Shown here piece after piece: positions 32,577 to 43,644 of a stretch of 64,000 bases of DNA (positions are counted from its first letter, which is position 1; the number at the start of each line of letters is the position of its first letter). The position numbers and the translations under genes were made by a program. Location of the stretch: the NCBI RefSeq assembly GCF_009017415.1, contig NC_092403.1, forward strand, positions 1,488,001 through 1,552,000, read 5' to 3'. This stretch comes from Aspergillus flavus (Eukaryota > Ascomycota > Eurotiomycetes > Eurotiales > Aspergillaceae). The notes beneath the pieces are model-generated. The model worked only from the letters and a program-made list of their open reading frames with translations, searched no databases and was not told the origin of the DNA.

Positions 32577-34240
32577 CTACGCAGTATCGACATCCTCCCC
32601 TCTAACAGCGAAGTTAAGCTTACAAATCTGGTCTTTTGGTCGAGCGGAGATGATCTGATCATCGAGATCCATTGACGCAGTCATATCCGGGGCGACCGAC
32701 GACCGGAACCGAGAATACAGCTCTCGTAGAAGGATCTTCATTTCCACCATTGCAAGACTGCAGCCGTCAGTAAAGAAACGCTGTAATGGGCTTTAGTTTA
32801 CCTACTTCTTTCCGGTACATCCTCTCCCGCCCGTCCCAAACGCGAAGAACAATCGGTTGCGGTCGTTGAAGCCCTTTTCTTCTAACCATCGCTCCGGATT
32901 GAAACGGTCCGGCTCGGGGAACACTTCTTCGTTGAAACGGTGCACCGTATATGGCTGACAACTGACGATAGTGTTTTCCGGGATGAAGTATCCATCGATA
33001 GTTCTGCCACCGGATGGTACGTACCGTGGAAAGGACATCGGAATTGGCGGTGCGCATCTCAAGGCTTCCTTTATGACAGCGTCTAGATACGGCATTTTGT
33101 CTAGTGGCGTATCATCAGATGTCGATAGTAGCTCCTTGTGAAGGCGATCCTGAAATTGCAAGTTCTGTGGCTGAGATAGTTCCCACATAAGAAAGCAAAG
33201 GGCATCACCGGTGGTGTCAATACCCGCTGCCATATGGTCTTTGCATTCGGCGGCGACTTGCATGTGGCTCAGCGGCGAGCCTTTACGGGTGAGACGTGCG
33301 ACTAAGCTGTGCTCCTCTGGGTGTTGTTGCCCGGCCATCTGTAAAACGTAGGCATTTGCTCTGGGGGCAGGACGGGGGTGTAGGCATGATGGGAAATACG
33401 GAGCTAGCCTGGGGAGGTAGTAGTATAGAAGATTTTCTGCCGCGATCAGCTTCGTTCAAACCGAGGGCCAGCTGGTTACCTACTCTGGAGGCTCTGGTGA
33501 TATGTCAACTCCTCCATCATCTGATAATCCTTGGTGTTGTCTAGAGACTTCAAACCACCAGGGCTAAACATAAAATTTGTTACACCATCAAGCGCGTAGC
33601 AGTGCAAGAGGGACTAGAGCCGTCAGCCGTAATCATAGGTTGGAACCGAAGTTCTCACATAGACGTTCACACTTCCTTCAATTGCAGCACATCTGGATAC
33701 AAAAGCCTGAGCTCGCTCCTTAATGGCGGACACATGCTTGTCGCGTACGATGTTTGACATGGCATATCTATCAGCCAATTCCCGCTTTCTATGACTGTGC
33801 TGCACGTCGTTAGTTGCGATAGCCTGTATTGATATGTATGCACTAACCTCTTGCTTCTCGAGTGTAGAGAACATGGTCCTTTACTTGTCAGTTTGGTTCT
33901 CTTTTTATTGCTTAGTGATGTTATACTTAATGCCATATTGTCGGAATAGATCATAGTATTCCGTTTTATCATAACCACTGCCCCCGGATGCGTAGATTTC
34001 TCGAATAGCATCTAGGCTAGCAAACGAGACTTCGTTCGGTGCAAGGCGGGCTACAGGGCCATACTTCTTGTGTAGGCGATGTACGAAAAGGCGTCTAGTG
34101 GCTGTGAACTCGTGGTACTTTAGACAGAAGCTGGTGAGATTGGTATACCACGGGCCGGGGACTTTGGCAAGTGGGGATGAAAGACGTTTGAAGAGATACA
34201 GTCCAACAAGGAGAATACTAGATAACCATAATGACCACAT
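32577..34240 (-). CDS. Cytochrome P450 monooxygenase, paired with a Zn2Cys6 regulator
   Basis: Model complement of 34240..33927, 33878..33848, 33799..33659, 33613..33484, 33436..32806 and 32757..32577, 475 aa. Five introns of 45-49 nt all keep phase. The anchor is MWSLWLSSILLVGLYLF, followed by VPGPWYTNL. The I-helix motif is AAGIDTTGDAL, the K-helix ExxR is EALRCAPP, and the heme loop is FAFGTGGRGCTGKN with LAMVEMKILLREL after the last intron. Family: fungal P450s of the pisatin demethylase/benzoate hydroxylase-like superclan, substrate unknown. It is divergent from the regulator at 35137 (896-bp gap), so the two probably form a small regulon with the SDR downstream. Confidence 0.9.
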
Positions 34241-35136
34241 GTTGTATCAATAATTCCCATAAACCTTGGCTGGGATTTTGTCTTGAAAACTAGGCACACT
34301 TCTTGAGAGATGAGTATATATAGAGGCCAGTGATACCGTTAACGTGATAATCCAAAAGGGGAAGTTAGAAGAGATGCTACCCCAGAAGATCACCGTCCAA
34401 TCCTTTATCTAATACCTGCATTAGTCCGTCAATGATAGGCGTTTGTTATCGTGCGGGGATGCTTTGATCGGATCCTTCCGACTGATAAGCAAATGCTTCT
34501 CGGCACTGGAGTTTCTTTTAGTCAAGATGGGCTGCACTTGAATCTACTACGGTATCAATGCGAGATAATATCCAGAACCAGCTACTTCTACTTAATCCTT
34601 TCGCTGTTCGTCATGCAGTCTGTTTCTATCGAACAGGAAAAGACTCTAGTGCTGTGGCGTACTGTTCCGCAATACCTCATTCTGACCTTATTGTCCATTT
34701 ATTGCAGGACCCAAAAGAGTCCATAATGTGGCATCCAGTGGTATGGACGTAGTATCGAGTGGGCATGTTTAGAATAGACAGCTAGTTATTTCATAGATAT
34801 TGCAAAGCTCCCGTGATATCCTAGACTAACAGCAAAACAGTCACGAAGGATGGATACATAAAAAGTGGGACAATCTCGGCCACCCACTGGTCACTGGTTG
34901 TAGAGAATGGAATCATTGTGGAGACTTGCACTAGAAGTGACTTGTGATTCGCCATAGAATCATAGATTATTAAGCTGTGGAGTATGGGACACGCGAAATC
35001 GGTGTCTCCTGAGCTTCCCACTAATTGGTCTCGAGGATCACAAGCTATACACATACTTAGCAGTACATATACGCTTTAGGGCAACACTATCCCTAGCTTG
35101 ACCGCATAGATTGATAGTCGATTCAGGCATAGCAAA
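34241..35136. promoter_or_regulatory. Divergent promoter, P450 / Zn2Cys6 regulator
   Basis: An 896-bp gap between two divergent genes. I see no coding frame. CGG-type half sites are few; no clear inverted CGG pair was found by eye. Confidence 0.4.
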
Positions 35137-36174
35137 ATGGTGTCTGACGCCCCTAAGCGTGTTACCCTGCGCAGATCATGCCAAGCCTGCGTTCGAGGCA
35201 AGCGTCGTTGCGATCAACTGTGGCCGCGGTGTAGTCGGTGCCAGGCTAGGGGCATTGAGTGCGAATACATCAATATACCACTGCCAACTGGACCCGATTC
35301 CTCCAATATCACTTCGCGCTTTGTGCACCGAGTAGCATCCGTGTCCACTCTGCCGATACACCGGCCGCTGCCGTTGGTAATTATGAAAGGATACGACCGG
35401 GAAATCATTTCGTTCCTTATAGCCGGAATGCGAAGCTTTCCTATTGAATTCGCCAACAATATGAAGACTGAGTTTATCCATCCAGACCTTTACCAGAGCT
35501 CTGAGGCTTCAGCCGTTTTTCAGCATGTTCAGACTCTTTGCAGACTCCACACTCAAGCTAGTCAAGGGGAAACCTCCACGTCTCTTACACCTCTACTACA
35601 GCAGAACTGTGTGGAACTCCTTCGCAAGTCTGGTCGCCCAGCTAGCTTCCAGGAACTTCTCGCATGTACCCAATCATTGCTTATCCTACAATGCCTTCTC
35701 ATCTTCGATGCAAAAGTTGCCGTTGATGGCCCCTATTCAGAAACAATCAGCAGTATGCTGTCTAATGTTGGGCGGCGTCTCTGGCAGCAAGCTCCTATCC
35801 AACTCTCCCATACGCTGAGTCCACGGGAGGCATGGCTCTTTGCAGAAAGCGTGCGGCGGACAATTATTGTCGCGTTCATGTTGCGCAGCGTATATTCTCT
35901 ATTGAAGAGGAACTACTCTGTCCGCACTCCGTTTGTCGACTCGTTGCCTTTCGATGTTCGCACATCCTTATGGGATGCAGATCATGAGGCCTGGGATGAC
36001 GCAACTCCTGCATCTTTAGAAAACATGATTTCCTTGCAACAGTATTCGACTTTGCTAGAGGCGGGTGCAGTCCATGGCATCTCACCTTTCAGTGCTCTGA
36101 TATTGGCTGCCTGTAAAGGAAAATCTGTGTCCGACGTACCTTATCCGCCTATTACAGGCTACGAGGCCTACTGA
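35137..36174 (+). CDS. Zn2Cys6 binuclear-cluster transcription factor
   Basis: Single exon, 345 aa. The zinc cluster is SCQACVRGKRRCDQLWPRC followed by SRCQARGIEC at residues 14-43, giving CxxCx6Cx6CxxCx6C. The linker is basic and proline-containing. There is no full fungal_trans domain; the remaining 250 residues are helical, with LLACTQSLLILQCLLIF and REAWLFAESVRRTIIVAFML, as in short regulators of secondary-metabolite and catabolic genes. It should bind CGG-containing sites in the nucleus. The divergent P450 and the SDR at 36270-37146 are the likely targets. Its 3' end is 96 bp from that of the SDR (convergent). Confidence 0.93.
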   Translation: MVSDAPKRVTLRRSCQACVRGKRRCDQLWPRCSRCQARGIECEYINIPLPTGPDSSNITSRFVHRVASVSTLPIHRPLPLVIMKGYDREIISFLIAGMRSFPIEFANNMKTEFIHPDLYQSSEASAVFQHVQTLCRLHTQASQGETSTSLTPLLQQNCVELLRKSGRPASFQELLACTQSLLILQCLLIFDAKVAVDGPYSETISSMLSNVGRRLWQQAPIQLSHTLSPREAWLFAESVRRTIIVAFMLRSVYSLLKRNYSVRTPFVDSLPFDVRTSLWDADHEAWDDATPASLENMISLQQYSTLLEAGAVHGISPFSALILAACKGKSVSDVPYPPITGYEAY

Positions 36175-36269
36175 TAGCTCAGACGAATGAGCACTACTTG
36201 AACAGACAGAACTAATATTCGGCGATGCTGAATAGTCTATCTCTAGTTCACATTCCAATGGTCGATCGC

Positions 36270-37146
36270 TCATCGCAAGAATTGTTTGAGTAAACCTGTC
36301 AGCGTCTCAGTCATCTGTTGATATATCTGCTGCCTCTTAACCTCAAACGCCTCAAAGATATCCTTCGCTGATCCAACCGGGATTTGTTCCTCGCCCTGGG
36401 TTAGCTTAGCCCACACTTCGTCAATGAATTCCTGTAACGGCATTCCAATGAGATGGCCGTCTTTCAGATCCGGCTGGTGCTTGGCGTCGTGCAACTCGGT
36501 CTGCACAGCGGGCGGGTATATCTCCAGCACCTTCACATTCCCAGGTCCACCTTGCAGTTGCGTGCGCAGGGCGAGGATGAAATGGTGCAACGCAGCCTTT
36601 GAGGCACCGTAATTCGGACAGCGCATCATTGGAACAAGGGCCATTTGTGACGTTGTGAATGCAATGGCAGTCTGAGTCGGTTGTTTCTGCAGGTGTGGGA
36701 GGAATGCTTTAGTGAGACGAACTGCTGAGGTATAGTTCGTGATCAATTCTTGGTCGAAAACGTTCAGATCGATGCTCTCGGGGTTTGCAAAATCGAACGG
36801 GCGCTGGATTCCGGAGTTGAGAAAGACACAGTCAAGGTCAGGGTTCTCGGAAATCACCTCTGAAGCAAACTGGGGGATCTTCGGCGAGGGTTAGTTGAAA
36901 CCTTCGTGGATTCAGGTCCCGCGCGGGAAGATAGGACTGGCAACTCACTGCTTCAAGATCCATGACATCAAAGACCTTGGACTTGACCTTCTCACTACCA
37001 TGCTCCTTGACGAACTCTTCCAGGTTCTCTTTCCGCCTACCAGCAATGACAACTTGGGTACCATTTTGCACGAGCCTGGCTGCCAGTGCCTTGCCAATGC
37101 CTGACGTGGCACCGATGACCAGGACTTTGCTGTAAGGGAAAAACAT
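36270..37146 (-). CDS. Short-chain dehydrogenase/reductase (DltE-like classical SDR)
   Basis: Model complement of 37146..36949 and 36878..36270, 268 aa, starting MFFPYSKVLVIGATSGIGKAL. The cofactor loop TxxxGIG is in GATSGIGKALA, with AGRRKENL after beta2 favouring NADP(H). FLNSGIQRP replaces the NNAG motif, TSQMAL contains the catalytic Ser region, and the active site is NYGASKAALHHF (YxxxK). The ending YPPAVQTELHD is usual for the family. It oxidises or reduces a small alcohol or ketone in the cytosol; the substrate is unknown. It converges with the Zn2Cys6 regulator and probably belongs to the same small locus as the P450. Confidence 0.92.
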
Positions 37147-37794
37147 TTTGACAATACTTTGTAGAAATAAAGGATAGACTTTACAACTACATCTCGCAAT
37201 GGCAATACCTTTCCTCTTTTTATATCCATATTCATCTACCTCGATGCTAATGTCATTGCCATATGTAGCGGAGACTAAACCTCTTTTGGAGTTTTCTCCT
37301 GGCCCACCACTCTTGCGGAGACTAGGCCAGATTAGGCAATCTACCTCGGCGTGGCAAGCATTCGCTATCAAAACCTTGAGGATAGTTCATTTGTCAGGAA
37401 CGGACTTAGGACATATCTCATGTTAGATCCATGTTCTTAGCTTTGTGAAGTTGTGCTTTGAATAGTCCAGAGACCCGCTGCACAGTGTTCCTAGAACAGA
37501 GTGACGAGTATGCTCTTCCAAACTAGATGCTTGTACTTGGATGAGAGTGCAGTCTGTCAAGTAGTGAAGTCACCAAAGATCTTACCAATGCTCATGGAGA
37601 AAGAGAACCTTAGTCCATAGTACAGACTCCTGTGCCATTGCGTATATTGCAACATGCCTTTTCAGAACAGCGCATCGTTCTACATCAGTCTACAGAAGTA
37701 GTCCCAGAAGAAACGAACACAGCATAATCTAAGTCAGATATAAAGAACACATAGAACCTCTGTTATATAAAAGAAAATGATCCTCAGCACCTAC
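37147..37794. other. Intergenic, no gene seen
   Basis: A 648-bp gap between the SDR start and the 3' end of the YrdC-domain gene. It should hold the SDR promoter. No coding frame is supported. Confidence 0.5.
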
Positions 37795-38535
37795 CTACTC
37801 CCCCTTCTCATCCTCATCCGGATAAATAAGGTCCTCCTCCGATTCAACCCCCCAAAACCTCCTCATTCTGTCCCTAAACAACTCATAACAAGCCCCCATC
37901 CTCACAACCTTCATCTCCCCAAAATCAAATAATATACTCGCCTTCCAATACACATGATACCGCTGCAACCCATAATCAACCACAATATCCGCCGCCTCCA
38001 AGATCTTCTCCTCGATATCCTGCACCCGGAACTTCTGTCCCTTACCGGTCACATTCGCACTGGAACCCACAACCACCTTTCCCACCTCATAATGCAATCT
38101 CACAACCTCCAACAGAAGTGACCCTCCACCTACATGAATAGCCATATTCCCATCCTTAGTCGTCTGTTCCAACGTCTCCGCCGACATGCCTTGCAAAAGC
38201 GGATGGTCGGATATATATGGCGCAATGATCCCAAGCGACATGTCTAGATCGTGCGTTAGGACCTTGGTGATATTGAATTTCTCCTCGGGGAGAACGTGCA
38301 GCGCTTTATGGACATCGTAGTTGCCGATTATGCCTTGTGTGTGGCCTGGACGGCGTGTTTTGGCGTGAAAGGCGCGGGTGATGGCTTCGCTGGAGGAGGC
38401 GATTAATCCGTAGCCTACTTCTGTGGGGACGATGGCTATGCCGCCTTCTTGGAGGGTTTGGAAGACTTTCAGGGCGTCCTTGTGGACGTTTGGGGGTGTG
38501 CCCGGGGTGGGGATTAGTTTGGCTTGGAGAGTCAT
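37795..38535 (-). CDS. YrdC/Sua5-domain protein
   Basis: Single exon, 246 aa. The YrdC fold blocks are VFQTLQEGGIAIVPTEVGYGLIA, KTRRPGHTQG (the KxR-x-xxxKP ATP/threonine loop in altered form), GGGSLLLEVVRLH and VVVGSSANVTGKG (the SxxxSG-type block). YrdC/Sua5 enzymes make threonylcarbamoyl-AMP for the t6A tRNA modification. The normal fungal Sua5 is longer, with a C-terminal Sua5 domain that is absent here, and the usual KxR/PLS signature is degraded. So a divergent nucleotide-binding paralogue is more likely than the housekeeping enzyme. No introns, no signal peptide. Confidence 0.8.
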   Translation of the reverse strand: MTLQAKLIPTPGTPPNVHKDALKVFQTLQEGGIAIVPTEVGYGLIASSSEAITRAFHAKTRRPGHTQGIIGNYDVHKALHVLPEEKFNITKVLTHDLDMSLGIIAPYISDHPLLQGMSAETLEQTTKDGNMAIHVGGGSLLLEVVRLHYEVGKVVVGSSANVTGKGQKFRVQDIEEKILEAADIVVDYGLQRYHVYWKASILFDFGEMKVVRMGACYELFRDRMRRFWGVESEEDLIYPDEDEKGE

Positions 38536-38774
38536 TATGGGTGAGGGCGGTTATAGATTGGGATTGGACTTAGAATGTTGATGTAGCTTTATACTGCCGG
38601 CTTATGTGGGATGGTAGAGTGGAGGGGTTCCTGACACGTCAGCTCGAGTTGGGGGCCGTAAGGTTAGCACTGTTCTTGTTCGGACAAGCTTTTTATAGTG
38701 GCTTAGGTGCGGCGTATAAGCGTTTGGACAATCCTTGTTATTTTGAATTCAATATGTAAAATAAATCTCTTGGT

Positions 38775-40670
38775 CTAAAGCACGTATCTGAACGTCTTAT
38801 TGTCGATCTCTGTTTGATCCTAGCTCATAATCAGCTTCAGTCAGGCTTACATATCATGGGCAGAAAAACTTACCAACATGCCCTTCTCAACACCATCGCT
38901 CTCATCGCCGTCCGAGCCCAGAGCCTCCCTGTCCCTCCGTTTATTCTCCAAATACATGTACAGGTAGAGGGCAATGATTGAAACCAGCTTGACCGCATAC
39001 CCAACCAACATCCTGAACCTCAGTTAGCACCGATCCCCGCACACAGCCACTCTGATTGAAAGACTCACGCAACATATGCACTATGATATCCCGGCGCCTC
39101 ACTATCCTTGAACGTCTGCGGTCCAATGATATTTCCCACACAGTACCCCGTGAACAATAGCGCCCCGGTCACCTGTTTCTTCGTAGACCCGGCAATATTG
39201 GAACTCACAATGGTCAGACTCATACTGAATCCCAATCCCTGGAAATAACACAACCAGAGCGCAACGAGACGGCCCCATTTATTCGAGTCCGGCAGGCCGA
39301 CTAGGAGCCCAGATCCGATGATGCAGACCAGACTGGCGAAGATCATGCACGCACTTCGAGAGTGAAATTTGCCGCTATATTTCGTCGCGATCATGCCGCC
39401 GAAGAGGAGAGTGAGGAATTGAACCGCTCCGCCGGGGATCTGCAGGTATTGGGTTCCGAGAGTATCGAAGCCGAAGGATCCGACGATAATGGAAGTGAAC
39501 TGTTTTCTTGTCGACATCCGTCCATAACGGAATGAGAAACCCAGGGCAAACATACACTTGTCAAGGCAGAGTTTGGGACTTGAGCTCCAACAGCCATGAT
39601 GAACAATAACCACGTCTTAGGATCCCTAGCTGCCTGCCACACTTGGTACCATTTGAAATGGTGATTCCTTACTCCTTGTCGGTTGATCGCGACACGGTCG
39701 ATAGCAATCGCTTTCTCGCGCTCAGTGAGGAATTTGGCCGTCGATGGGAGATCGGGGAGGAATATGAGGGATGCGATTCCGATGGCGAGTGACACCGCGC
39801 CGAAGATTAGGAATACATACATCCATCGTGGAAGACCGCCCGTTATGTGACCGATTGCGTAGCCGAGAAGACTGTTTGGTGGTTAGCTGGTCAGTCTTTC
39901 ACTATCAACTTCTTTCGCGACTTCGACAGAGACCTACCCTCCAAACATGGTGGCAATGCCATTGGTGCAGTAATAGGTTTCGAGACGCAGAGGCTGTTCA
40001 CTTGAAGTGTACCAGATGCTCATCATAATGACAAATCCGGGGTTCACGACGGCTTCGGTGACTCCAAGGAGAAAACGGTTGACTGCTATTCCGGCGAAAT
40101 TGTAACAAGCCGGCGTTGTCATCAATAGACCACCCCAGACTATATCTGTCAGCCATGCGTAAAGGACATAGAATCAGGAAACCCTACTAATAGTAGTTGT
40201 ACTAAGAAACTTCCCAATTGGAAGTTTTTGAAGGGCTAATCCAGCCGGCCACTGCGCGACCAGATAGCCGAAATAGAAGATAGACCCTAGTCCTAGTCAG
40301 TCATGCTCATTTTGCTGCGCAGGTGAAAGCCTACCTAGCCATGAATAGTCCTGGCCTTCCAAATGTGTGCCTTCCTTCAATCCGTAGACTGACGAGAAAT
40401 TGAGACTGTTTTTGTCGAGATACTAGAAAGGATAAGTATTCGATCATGATTCGCCAAGGGAATCCTTCTTACCTGCAATAAGTATATAAGGAACAAAAGC
40501 GGCATCAATCTAAGATCGATTTTCCGGAGCACCTTTTTAGCCTCTTCCGGTGTATATTCCAATGCACGAGTTTGTTGATAAACCTCATAGTTATCATCTC
40601 GATCCGACGACCCCGCAGATGACAGAGGAGCCGACGAAACGTTCGTCTCAAGATCCTTGGTTGAGCCCAT
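38775..40670 (-). CDS. DAL5/TNA1-type MFS permease (anion:cation symporter)
   Basis: Model complement of 40670..40473, 40422..40335, 40286..40188, 40145..39938, 39871..39556, 39499..39069, 39012..38874 and 38819..38775, 507 aa, all phases consistent. Family blocks: RKIDLRLMPLLFLIYLLQ and YLDKNSLNF in TM1-2, SWLGSIFYFGYLVAQWPAG, NRFLLGVTEAVVNPGF, IWYTSSEQPLR, and the typical tail ENKRRDREALG ending KTFRYVL. This group takes up allantoate, nicotinate, pantothenate or related acids at the plasma membrane. Seven introns are usual for the family in Aspergillus. An upstream in-frame ATG at 40724 would add 18 residues; MGSTKDLE is preferred. A TATAAAA box lies about 85 bp 5' of the start. Confidence 0.92.
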
Positions 40671-40751
40671 ACTGCGAAATCCGAAAAGCCACGACAGAAG
40701 CAAGACCAGCTCGCGCATACTCACACCATTTTTCCTAGCGAGAGGCCCAGC

Positions 40752-40758
40752 TTTTATA
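40752..40758 (-). promoter_or_regulatory. TATA box of the DAL5-type permease
   Basis: The coding strand reads TATAAAA, 82-88 bp upstream of the chosen ATG at 40670. This position supports the MGSTKD start rather than the ATG at 40724. Confidence 0.5.
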
Positions 40759-41707
40759 ACCCATATCGCCCGACGACGCGAGTCAACAATGCGGGTGACG
40801 ACCCCACAGACATGGTTCGATCACAGCCATGTTGGGAAACTAACATTGAGCATAGGTTTCGGACAGAGAAGAATATTATTTGCCGTCGTGATTTGCGCAC
40901 GGCGCGGAGTTTTCCCTATTGAGTGGATGGTTGGTGGTGTTGGTGTACCGTGTGATCACGACATCGACCCCACGATTGCGTCTTCTCGGCAGTTGCTGAT
41001 GGTGTCATAACGGGCAGTGTCGCTCGGGAAAAGTCCGACAATCTAATATCTTTTAAGGGGTATTACTCGCTTTTAAGCAGGGTAAGATTATGCATGATGC
41101 CGTGAAGAACGTCGGTTTGGTCGTTGGATAAGGAGGTCGGGTTGCCGTTATATATGGTTTTTCCTAATTGGGAAATGATATGGGGCAGGCACTTCTCTAC
41201 CCCAAGTTATCTTAATTCTAATACCACCTTATATAATAGAATTGTTGATCGGTCCTATATAGATTTAGGCAGTGGTACTTCTAATTGAATCACCCTCCGC
41301 CCGTAAAAAATGAACAATTCGTCGCATTGAACAGTACCATATGTATTTACTATGTTGATCCATCAGCGAACCACCCACAGCAGTATATCGAAGTGTTATT
41401 AGATTTCCAACACCATATTCAAAGCTCAACTCACTCACTTCCTGAGCCGACCAAATCAAGCACGCGATAATGATAGGTATCCTCTCGTAACGTATACATT
41501 AGACATAATTACATACACAAAGCAGCTGCATGATACAAATGATATAATACATCTGAAAAGAGACCATGTCACTATACATATCAGGCCTCAAGCATTAAGG
41601 TGGGGATCGCATAGTCCCTGGACGAAGTATGAAAGCAGATTAAGGACTGGAGGATGGGGTAGCCAGGCGTATTCGTGGGCTAATCACCCGAGCATTACGC
41701 TCTGTGC
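40759..41707. other. Intergenic, no gene seen
   Basis: About 950 bp containing the permease upstream region and the 3' flank of the GPI protein. Short open frames lack any motif. Confidence 0.5.
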
Positions 41708-42515
41708 TCACAGAACAGCAGCGGCCAACGCCACGACAGCACCTCCGAACAGCATACCGGCATCTCCAGTAATCTGGGGCATACCACCGGTACTGACAGC
41801 TGAAGAGCTGGAGCTCGAGCCCGAAGAGGAAGCAGAAGACTTCGAAGCAGTCTGGGCCGCTGAGGTAGTGGCCTTACTGCCCGACTCGGTCGTGGTGGTA
41901 GCCGAAGCGGTCGCAGCCACGCTAGTAACAGACCCAGCGGTGATAGTAACTGGCAAGTAGGACATTTCACTCTGCTGGATAGTTGAGATTATAGTTCCGG
42001 GGAAGTTGGCTTCAGGCCCATCGCCAATTCCAGTGCAGACGGCAGAGGTGGTCCCGGCCACGGAGCAGTTGATGGTCATGGAACTGTTAGACGAGACGTG
42101 TTAGCCGGTGTCTCGGCTGACTATAACATGTGTAGGAAAGAGGAAAAGCGCACAAGTTTGGCTTGTCATTCATCTCCATGATAGTAGTCGGCGACGCATC
42201 TGTGAGAGTGAAACCAGGCCCCAAGCCACACTCATAGTCATCATCGTCATCGCTCGCGCTCGCGGTCGGACTCGGAGCACAGGTGATGCTATAGGTCGTC
42301 GCAGTGGCGTCCTATTTTGCTCGTTAGCTGGATAAACTGACAGAGCCGCGCGGCCAAGGGATCGTCCGATCGTCAATCTGTGGGGTACTGACGTTACCAA
42401 CAATAGAAGCTTGTAAGGATTGTGGGTCAAAGCCCAGGAGAAACATGGAAGTTACGCTGGAACTCGCTGAGACGAGGCCGGCCATAGCCAGGCCCATAAG
42501 CAATTTCACGGTCAT
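41708..42515 (-). CDS. Secreted Ser/Thr-rich GPI-anchored protein
   Basis: Model complement of 42515..42393, 42311..42154 and 42083..41708, 218 aa. The signal peptide is MTVKLLMGLAMAGLVSAS. The mature part has four Cys (SITCAPSP, YECGLGPG, INCSVAG, AVCTGIG), which probably pair, then a low-complexity Ser/Thr/Ala stalk of about 60 residues (likely O-glycosylated) and the hydrophobic tail MLFGGAVVALAAAVL for GPI attachment. It is a wall or membrane surface protein of the kind found in many copies in Aspergillus. Function unknown. The first donor is GTCAGT; splicing restores a continuous Cys-bearing domain. Confidence 0.85.
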
Positions 42516-43284
42516 GGTGGTTTAAACGATAGATGGTTATTTTCTCGGTGGTTAAAATGTAAACATGGGGAAAGGGACCCGAGTCATTTGGTGGTTTAAG
42601 TAGTCGAGAAGCAGTGTAGCATTCAGGGAATCAGGGCCAGGGGGCAAAAGAAAAACTCAAAGCTTGTCTAACCTCTTTTCAGTTAGAAGAGGGAACATTT
42701 GGGTGATAAATTTGGGAATCTATTCAATCTAGGCCCCTTTAGTGGCTCTCTATAACCTTGTTATTGGTGGTGAAGATGCGCTAATGAACCAGTGGAAATT
42801 AGTTCAACATTAGATAACCTTTGGATAAATCCAGAAGAGTAAATGGTACCTGAAAGGCCCACTTCTGATCCATGGGGCATCTTCGGTACCTGTCCATAAT
42901 ACAAGACCGCATATTCCACCAGACCAAAAGATCACATAATTCTGAATATACGATTCAGAATGCTCTGGAGCCACCTATATAGCTTTCCGCCGTTTCACAT
43001 AAGCTGAAACCTGAATAGCCCTACATTCAACAAACAGAACTAGATTGCAGATACAGGACAACACCAGATTCAGCTTCTACAGCACAAAATAAGTCATGAA
43101 TATTTAATTAGCAAAATATACCGACATTAAGCAATTAAGCGACAAATCAGATGAACACCACTCGTGAACAGCTACCCCAAAACCACGTGCTTTGTTTCCG
43201 GACTGATAACTCGCATGCATAAGTTGCTTGCAATCGAAGCACATACAAAATTGACATATCTGTCCCTCTTCCATGTAATTCCAA
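42516..43284. other. Intergenic, no gene seen
   Basis: A 769-bp gap between the GPI gene start and the 3' end of the cysteine-rich gene. It holds the GPI gene promoter. No coding frame is supported. Confidence 0.5.
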
Positions 43285-43644
43285 TCAGAGACAGGAACAG
43301 CCAAGGTAATTATTGGTGCAGCGACCATTGCGACCATCGCAGCCATTTTCATTGCACTTCCCGGTATTTCTGCCACAGCCATATCCGCATGGACAGCCCA
43401 AGTATGGGCCCTTTTTACAACGTGCATAAATTAGATCTCATATCATTCCCATCAATGGCGGAGTTGGACTTACCGAAGTGCAGGTTATACGATTCGAGCT
43501 AAGCTCGCCATGGCAGTTGTTATCATAGCAGTTGCCGTTGGGCCAGCCGCAGTTGTTGGCAACAGCAGCTTCATCTGGGTTGGCAGAAGGGTGCGAGACG
43601 GCCAATGAGGCCAGACTAACGAGAAGAAGGGTCTTGAAGTGCAT
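43285..43644 (-). CDS. Small secreted cysteine-rich protein with an internal duplication
   Basis: Model complement of 43644..43474 and 43410..43285, 98 aa. The signal peptide is MHFKTLLLVSLASLAVSHP and a short acidic propeptide follows. The mature part has 12 Cys and two similar halves, GNCYDNNCHGELSSNRITC...YLGCPC and GKCNENGCDGRNGRC...YLGCSC. The consensus is GxCxxNxCxGxnRxxCTxxYLGCxC; the intron falls inside the first half, before YLGCPC. This is a disulphide-rich secreted peptide of the antimicrobial or effector type; activity is not known and I recognise no exact family. TATAAATA at 43754-43761 lies 110 bp upstream. It is too short and spliced to appear as one frame. Confidence 0.78.

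Noticed and set aside
32782..32806. A 25-nt intron (GTAGGT...ACAG) before the last P450 exon
   Set aside because: Too short and out of frame. The next acceptor, GGCTGCAG at 32758-32760, gives a 48-nt intron and the normal GKNLAMVEMK sequence after the heme loop.
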